Source of the DNA: Hirundichthys speculiger
Lineage: Eukaryota; Chordata; Actinopteri; Beloniformes; Exocoetidae
DNA: 64,000 nucleotides
Direction of reading: 5' to 3'
Assembly: GCA_018398805.1 (NCBI GenBank)
Contig: JAGFBZ010001970.1
Coordinates: forward strand, 1,041,501-1,105,500
Made by a program: the position numbers and the translations under genes. Below are positions 59,190-64,000 of the stretch, in pieces (position 1 is the stretch's first letter; the number at the start of each line of letters is the position of its first letter). Below the pieces are notes generated by a model, which was given only the letters and a program-made list of their open reading frames with translations, was not told where the DNA came from and did not search any database.

Positions 59190-60057
59190 TAGGGGTGCAA
59201 CGGTACAGGTGGCTCACGGTACGGTCCGTACCGCGGTTTTTGTGTCACGGTTTCGGTACGGATTCGGTACAGTTTCAGACCACCTGCTACCCTAAACAAG
59301 CGATCGCAAGATACCGAGTGTGCGGAAAGGGCAACTCGCATGTCGGCGTGTAAAAGAGCGCGTCCAAATGGCATAAATGTGCAGCTGTGGCCGCTCTCAT
59401 TCAGATGTCTGCTGTGGAGGAAACCAAGGAGATCTCTGTCTCTGATGTCAAGCTGGAAAAGGTTGGATGCGGGAAATTATTTCCGATATGTCTGAAACTG
59501 TTGGTGGTCGAGGAGGGACAGGAACATTAATTGTTCGTTATCTTTAAATGCGCATCCAACGATTCATTCTGCAATATTTTAAAAAGCACATCAATTGCGC
59601 CAAGACGCACAACTGGTAACAACAGGATCTTATGCAGGTAAGAGATGGGTTTAGGGAGGTGGAAAATTGCGTTCTGTTAACTGTTAACTGTTTTCACTCC
59701 CTCGCCGGTGTATTCAACAGCAAAACCAAAATGCTCCCACACCGGTGATTAAAAAAAGTTTTTCCCAATTTCTCCACTACCGCTGGCCATGCCTGCTTGT
59801 TTTTTTTTTCTTTTTATGTGTCTATGAGCTGCAGCCAACCGGCCAAAGTGTGATAGGCTGGTCACTGTGAGTGAGCGGAGGAGAGTGGACATTGACATGC
59901 AGTGGCGGCCTGTTGCCTAAAAGGCACGCGCGTCCAATGCAAAGTTATTGGAACATAAATACTGCGGGACATAAAAGCGTCCCCTGTCCCGTGCAGGTCG
60001 TACCGTACCGTACCATATTTTACCAAGTACCAAGTATGGGATGCAATTTGCATCCCA
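59190..60057. mobile_element. hAT-like element inside (AT)n tract
   Basis: Starts TAGGGGTGCAACGGTACAGG with many GGTAC/GTACCG subterminal repeats at both ends (left 59200-59275; right 59998-60015). The right end appears degraded (TTTGCATCCC at 60047-60056 versus TTGCACCCCTA expected). (TA)n flanks both sides, so the 8-bp duplication cannot be read. A short frame from 59406 (MSAVEETKEISVSDVKLEK) may be a host-element leftover. No transposase core. Confidence 0.75.
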
Positions 60058-60063
60058 AATATA

Positions 60064-60121
<58 letters not shown>
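60058..60121. repeat. (TA)n microsatellite
   Basis: About 27 TA units between two transposons. Confidence 0.96.
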
Positions 60122-60124
<3 letters not shown>

Positions 60125-60426
60125 TAATTCCCCCACACTTGGTTAATGGGGTCTGTGACCCCCCCGCGAACGGTGAAAACCGCGATATGGATGTACATGT
60201 ATATGTCCATACAGTATACATGTACGCGCGTATGCAAAATCTACAGAAGGCACACTCACTTTGACGATCTCTCCTCTGTGCTTAGCTGACGAGAGCAAGA
60301 GATGGGAGATGTGGGGACATGTGTCAGCCAATCAGCGTACAGACAACCAACGGCACAGTAAATATATTTTTTTTCTATGAATATTTTTGAAACTTCCGCG
60401 ATGTACTGAAAAGTGTGGGGGATTAC

Positions 60427-60428
<2 letters not shown>
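60122..60428. mobile_element. Pogo/Tigger-like MITE, 307 bp
   Basis: Ends CAGTAATTCCCCCACACTT and AAGTGTGGGGGATTACTG are near-perfect inverted repeats. The blocks AAACCGCGATATGGA and GAATATTTTTGAAACTTCCG match the copy at 6461-6750. Flanked by (AC/TA)n DNA on both sides. No coding capacity. Confidence 0.85.
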
Positions 60429-60472
<44 letters not shown>

Positions 60473-61332
60473 TACACTTTGAAGTGAAATCCCAGTCTCC
60501 TGGACGAAACTCTCAAACTCTCATCACTCAACCTTCATAATCACAGACCATTCTCAGTTTTTAGAATTAAGTAGGTAATTCACACGACCACCATAATGAA
60601 AGAGGATATTGACTTTACAGCTATATTTTCACGGTACAAAGATGTAATTTCAACACAGTATGTATCAACACCAGTACAATGTTAAATATCTTGTGGTCAT
60701 CTATTGCTTATACAGATTCTTTTTAGCATTTTAGTGTCTTATTGGCATCTGGGTTTATACTAAACTGCTTACTATAGTAGGGGGCAAAAATATTGGCTTA
60801 AACTCTGCTCACAAAATAAATAAAATAAAATAAAATAATCCAAACCGATATTTTATTTTTTTTTCCCTCTCACCCATCTCCACTGGTTTTCATTCCCCTC
60901 TCTTTCAACTGCAACCAGTCCCCTTTCTTGCTTTCCAATTTCCTCTCCTTCATTTTTTTTCTCTCTCACTGTTGCTTTTTCTAACTTCCTTTGTCCTCTG
61001 TTGTCAACCTTCCCTTGAGATAGTGTTGTCACTTCTTTTTATTTGAACTACTCATGGACGCTGTGCAGCTGTAATAGTTTTAGATTCCAGCTAAACCTTC
61101 GGCTAACTGTGATCAGCAAAGTAGGGGTGAGAACAAGGTGAAAAAGGGGAGATACAGGGTGGATATTTGAATGCTGTAGTCATCCACATAGACAATTAAT
61201 GACTTTGAGGACAAGGTTCTGTCTTATGCCCCTAACCCTGAGTTATGCATTCTCTTTTTTACATACTCCTTTTCAACATTTTTTCCTCTCATTTTGGATC
61301 ATGAGCAGTTCCTAGGGGTACATAAATGGATT

Positions 61333-61365
<33 letters not shown>

Positions 61366-64000
61366 TTGGGGGGGGGGGGGGGTCTTTTTGCATTAGGAAA
61401 TACATTAAGGGCACAGTGGAATTCCTTATTCTTGTCTTCTCCTGCTCCTCTTATTTCAAAGAATATTTCAAGTGACAGCGTGGGCCCTCTTACAACATTG
61501 CTTTTGGACATCGTGACTGATGAAAAAGCCTGGTCTGAATCACTGGCTTTGGGCTTCAGGCTGTGGGCGTTCAGCTTTGGAAGGTTAGCATGTCAGAGAT
61601 GTATAATACAAAAAGGCCTCCCTTTTAACGCGATTCTCTTTTTGACACTGGAGTCCCTCACATGAGGCTGCAAATCCATCAGTGAACTTATTTATTGAGT
61701 TTCTCTCACTTCCATCACTGGGTCTTACCGTTCAGAATTATTGAACTTCTCAATGCAGTGTTTTTCCACAGATTACTGTTTGGGGAAGCCAGGTAGGAGA
61801 TCTGAGTACTGACAAAGGCCTCCATTGTTTCAAATGCACATTGTATAGTGTGCATACAGTGAAGTAAACAGTTGTATACTGCAAACCAGAACGAAGGTTG
61901 CTGTTAGTACATAGTACCTGCCATTGCAAAACCGGGAGCCAATCACATGACCCCTTTTCCCAGCATCCACTGCACTGGTGCATTGCATTATACAATACAG
62001 AATGCAAAGAAGACTGATGAGTTAAGCACTAGAAGTTTAACACCATTTCTCAGATACTGCAGATTATACAAATCCTTCCATCCTACATACTGCACAACAA
62101 AGTTTTGACACCCAAATGTTAAACCTGTATGCCATTTTGTAACTCCACTAATTATATTTTATATTTCTTTTATGTATTTTTATTATTAGTCATTACAATC
62201 ACATCCTCTTCCCTTAAAATATTAAAGCATGCAAAACATGTATCTACATGCAAACTAGGCTAACTCCTCATCTGTTTACCCCTCAGTTCTCTAATGTGGC
62301 CTGATGCAAACTAATGTCCTCCAGCAATCCGATGTAAACTTTATTCTTTATTATAGCTGAAAAAGCTCCATGAAATCATCTCAGCTGTAAAGGAATTGAC
62401 ACAATTTAAATGTACTTATTTTTTAAATTATTTTGAATAACTGTATATTTTCTTTTCCGAATGGTAACCAGAGGAAAACTCTTCTTAAACAGTTAAGTAT
62501 GACTTTACATAAGCGTATAAAAACATGAATTGTCCTTTCATATGAATCATTCATGAATGGACATAATTATGATTTCAGGTCCAAGTTAGTTTTTTAAATA
62601 CAGCATTTATCTCACTCTGTAAACTCTGGCCCAAATAATCTCAAATAGGACATTGCAGAAAAAAATTTTTAACGTGTTGCTTCCTTTGATAAGGTTCCAC
62701 AGTGTGAGCATGCATAGTTGTTTTTGTTTTTTTTTGTTTGTTTTTTTTAGGTTAGCTGTGCAAGTAATGCTCTGTATTTGCTTTTTGAGAGAAGTTATTG
62801 TACTCCAGAGGTTAAGTCACTGCTTTTAATTTTACACAGTTTAATTTCAACAGTTTGAAATAGCTTTTTAGGATTTATTACGATCATATTAGAGAACTTA
62901 CAGACCATGCAAAAGTACAGTTTCGTAACTGGGTACTTTAGCTTAACTCCCTGAAAGCACATGCATCTCGTAATATTTACAAGCAAGACGTTCCTATTTT
63001 GGCTCTATATCAGTGATGGTTACATTTAAACTGATCAAGCGCAGTGCTTGTTATTAATTAATTTACTTACTTATTTATTACAATCAACCAACAGCAACAT
63101 TTTTAATATCAACTTTTTCAATACCAAAATGTAGGTGCTGGGTATTGTATTTGCATTGTAAAACAGCAGAAAACAATTCTTTGCAATATGAAGCTCAAGC
63201 TTTGGCTGACTTGGTCCTGTTGGAGAGAGTTAAGTTCTGGGCTGAACCTCAATGAATGAATCACATATTTTTCTTGTTAAAAACACAAAATGAGAGGGAG
63301 AAGGGTACTATACCAGGTACCATATGGTTTGATGTTTGATTTTGGCTCAATTTAGCTTTTTCCCAGGCTCAGAATCTGTGGCACTCCTGATTGTCCTTGA
63401 ATTGTCCTATGATGTCGGGGACTGGGACATTGCTGGCATAACAGATTTGGACCTGGGAAGCTCAGAGGCCAGTTTAACACCATGGGCTCTCAGACATCTT
63501 AGCCAAGTGTTTCTTGAATGGTCTTTGTGTGGAGGGATCCATGTTCTCTGCTGTGGAGACAGCTTTCACATCATCTGGTAATGACCTTGGCCTTGAAGGT
63601 GCGTACTTAATCATTTACGACACTTCGGTTAGTTTTGCTGGTTAGTTAGTTAGTTATTATCATAACACCCACATGGGCGCCAAGATTCAAGGCACCAAGA
63701 TAATCAGTGTTACTTCCTTCAACTGACACGGGTTCCTATGTCATTGGTAAACTAAAAACAAGTAAAATAAGACAATAAAACAAAACCTTACCACTTTAAA
63801 AAAGTAAAACAATCAATTTCTTGTACATGTTTTTTGAATTAGGCTTTTTTTTTTTCTGTCTTGGATCACAAAACAAAATAGCTTGTTATATGAGAATAAA
63901 CATGGCCGTTTTTGAAAGTGGACCTCAAAATCAAATCTGATCAATCTCCTTTGGATTTCTTACAATTTAATTTTTATTTGTGTTTTTTTGTTGTTTGTTT
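60429..64000. other. Gene-free right end
   Basis: After a (TA)n tract (60435-60465), no exon, RNA gene or known transposon recognised. A T-run followed directly by about 15 G (61349-61382), an ATAAA tract near 60816-60837 and a T-rich part near 62720-62750 are the only simple-sequence features. A frame at 63336-63581 (81 codons, + strand, with text such as IVLELSYDVGDWDIAGITDL) is unusually free of low complexity but has no recognised domain. Confidence 0.5.

Overview
The window looks like a stretch of a teleost (probably percomorph-like) fish nuclear chromosome. The signs are intron-split genes with GT-AG splice sites, AT-rich non-coding DNA, many microsatellites, and relics of Tc1/mariner, hAT, pogo-like, LTR and non-LTR elements of types common in fish. 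Nothing looks bacterial, plasmid or organellar, and no tRNA, rRNA or CRISPR was recognised.

One protein-coding gene can be supported, on the + strand: the 3' part of a type II classical cadherin, best matched from memory to cadherin-22 (cdh22). Four exons are visible: 3700-3817, 10111-10260, 10508-10609 and 15911-16440. They join in frame over 900 nt (299 residues plus stop). They encode the end of the last extracellular cadherin repeat, a transmembrane helix and the whole catenin-binding tail. Earlier exons lie left of the window. The 3' UTR runs to a likely poly(A) signal at 17711. The 150-nt and 102-nt exons sum to 252 nt, which I recall as one exon in type II cadherins, so the 247-nt intron between them deserves attention.

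Intron DNA left of 10111 holds a Tc1-like element running off the left edge (1-1157), a Tc1 fossil (5570-6360), a pogo-like MITE (6461-6750), a hAT MITE with a near-perfect 8-bp duplication (6803-7042) and an LTR-like repeat (8825-9280). The 5.3-kb third intron is mostly unique sequence.

From about 17.8 kb to 64 kb I recognise no host gene. The sequence is a gene-poor flank with unique blocks that may contain regulatory elements, interrupted by mobile DNA. The mobile elements include: an LTR-like copy (21234-21683); a LINE relic whose reverse transcriptase is deleted (24870-25990); a hAT MITE with a perfect duplication (31529-31751) inside a possible LTR/ERV-like block (about 31140-33850) that carries tandem CCAAT-type repeats; a Tc1 fossil split by a short retroposon (37180-38300); a widespread repeat (41518-41951); a 1.3-kb hAT element with a perfect duplication nested in an older transposon (44315-45658); another hAT element (46035-46928); a Tc1 element with a nested insertion (53590-54912); two LINE fragments (57830-58765); and hAT and pogo-like elements next to (AT)n tracts (59190-60428). 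Two short retroposon copies with a (GGAT)n-type tail each have perfect 12-bp target duplications, direct evidence of insertion by a target-copying mechanism.
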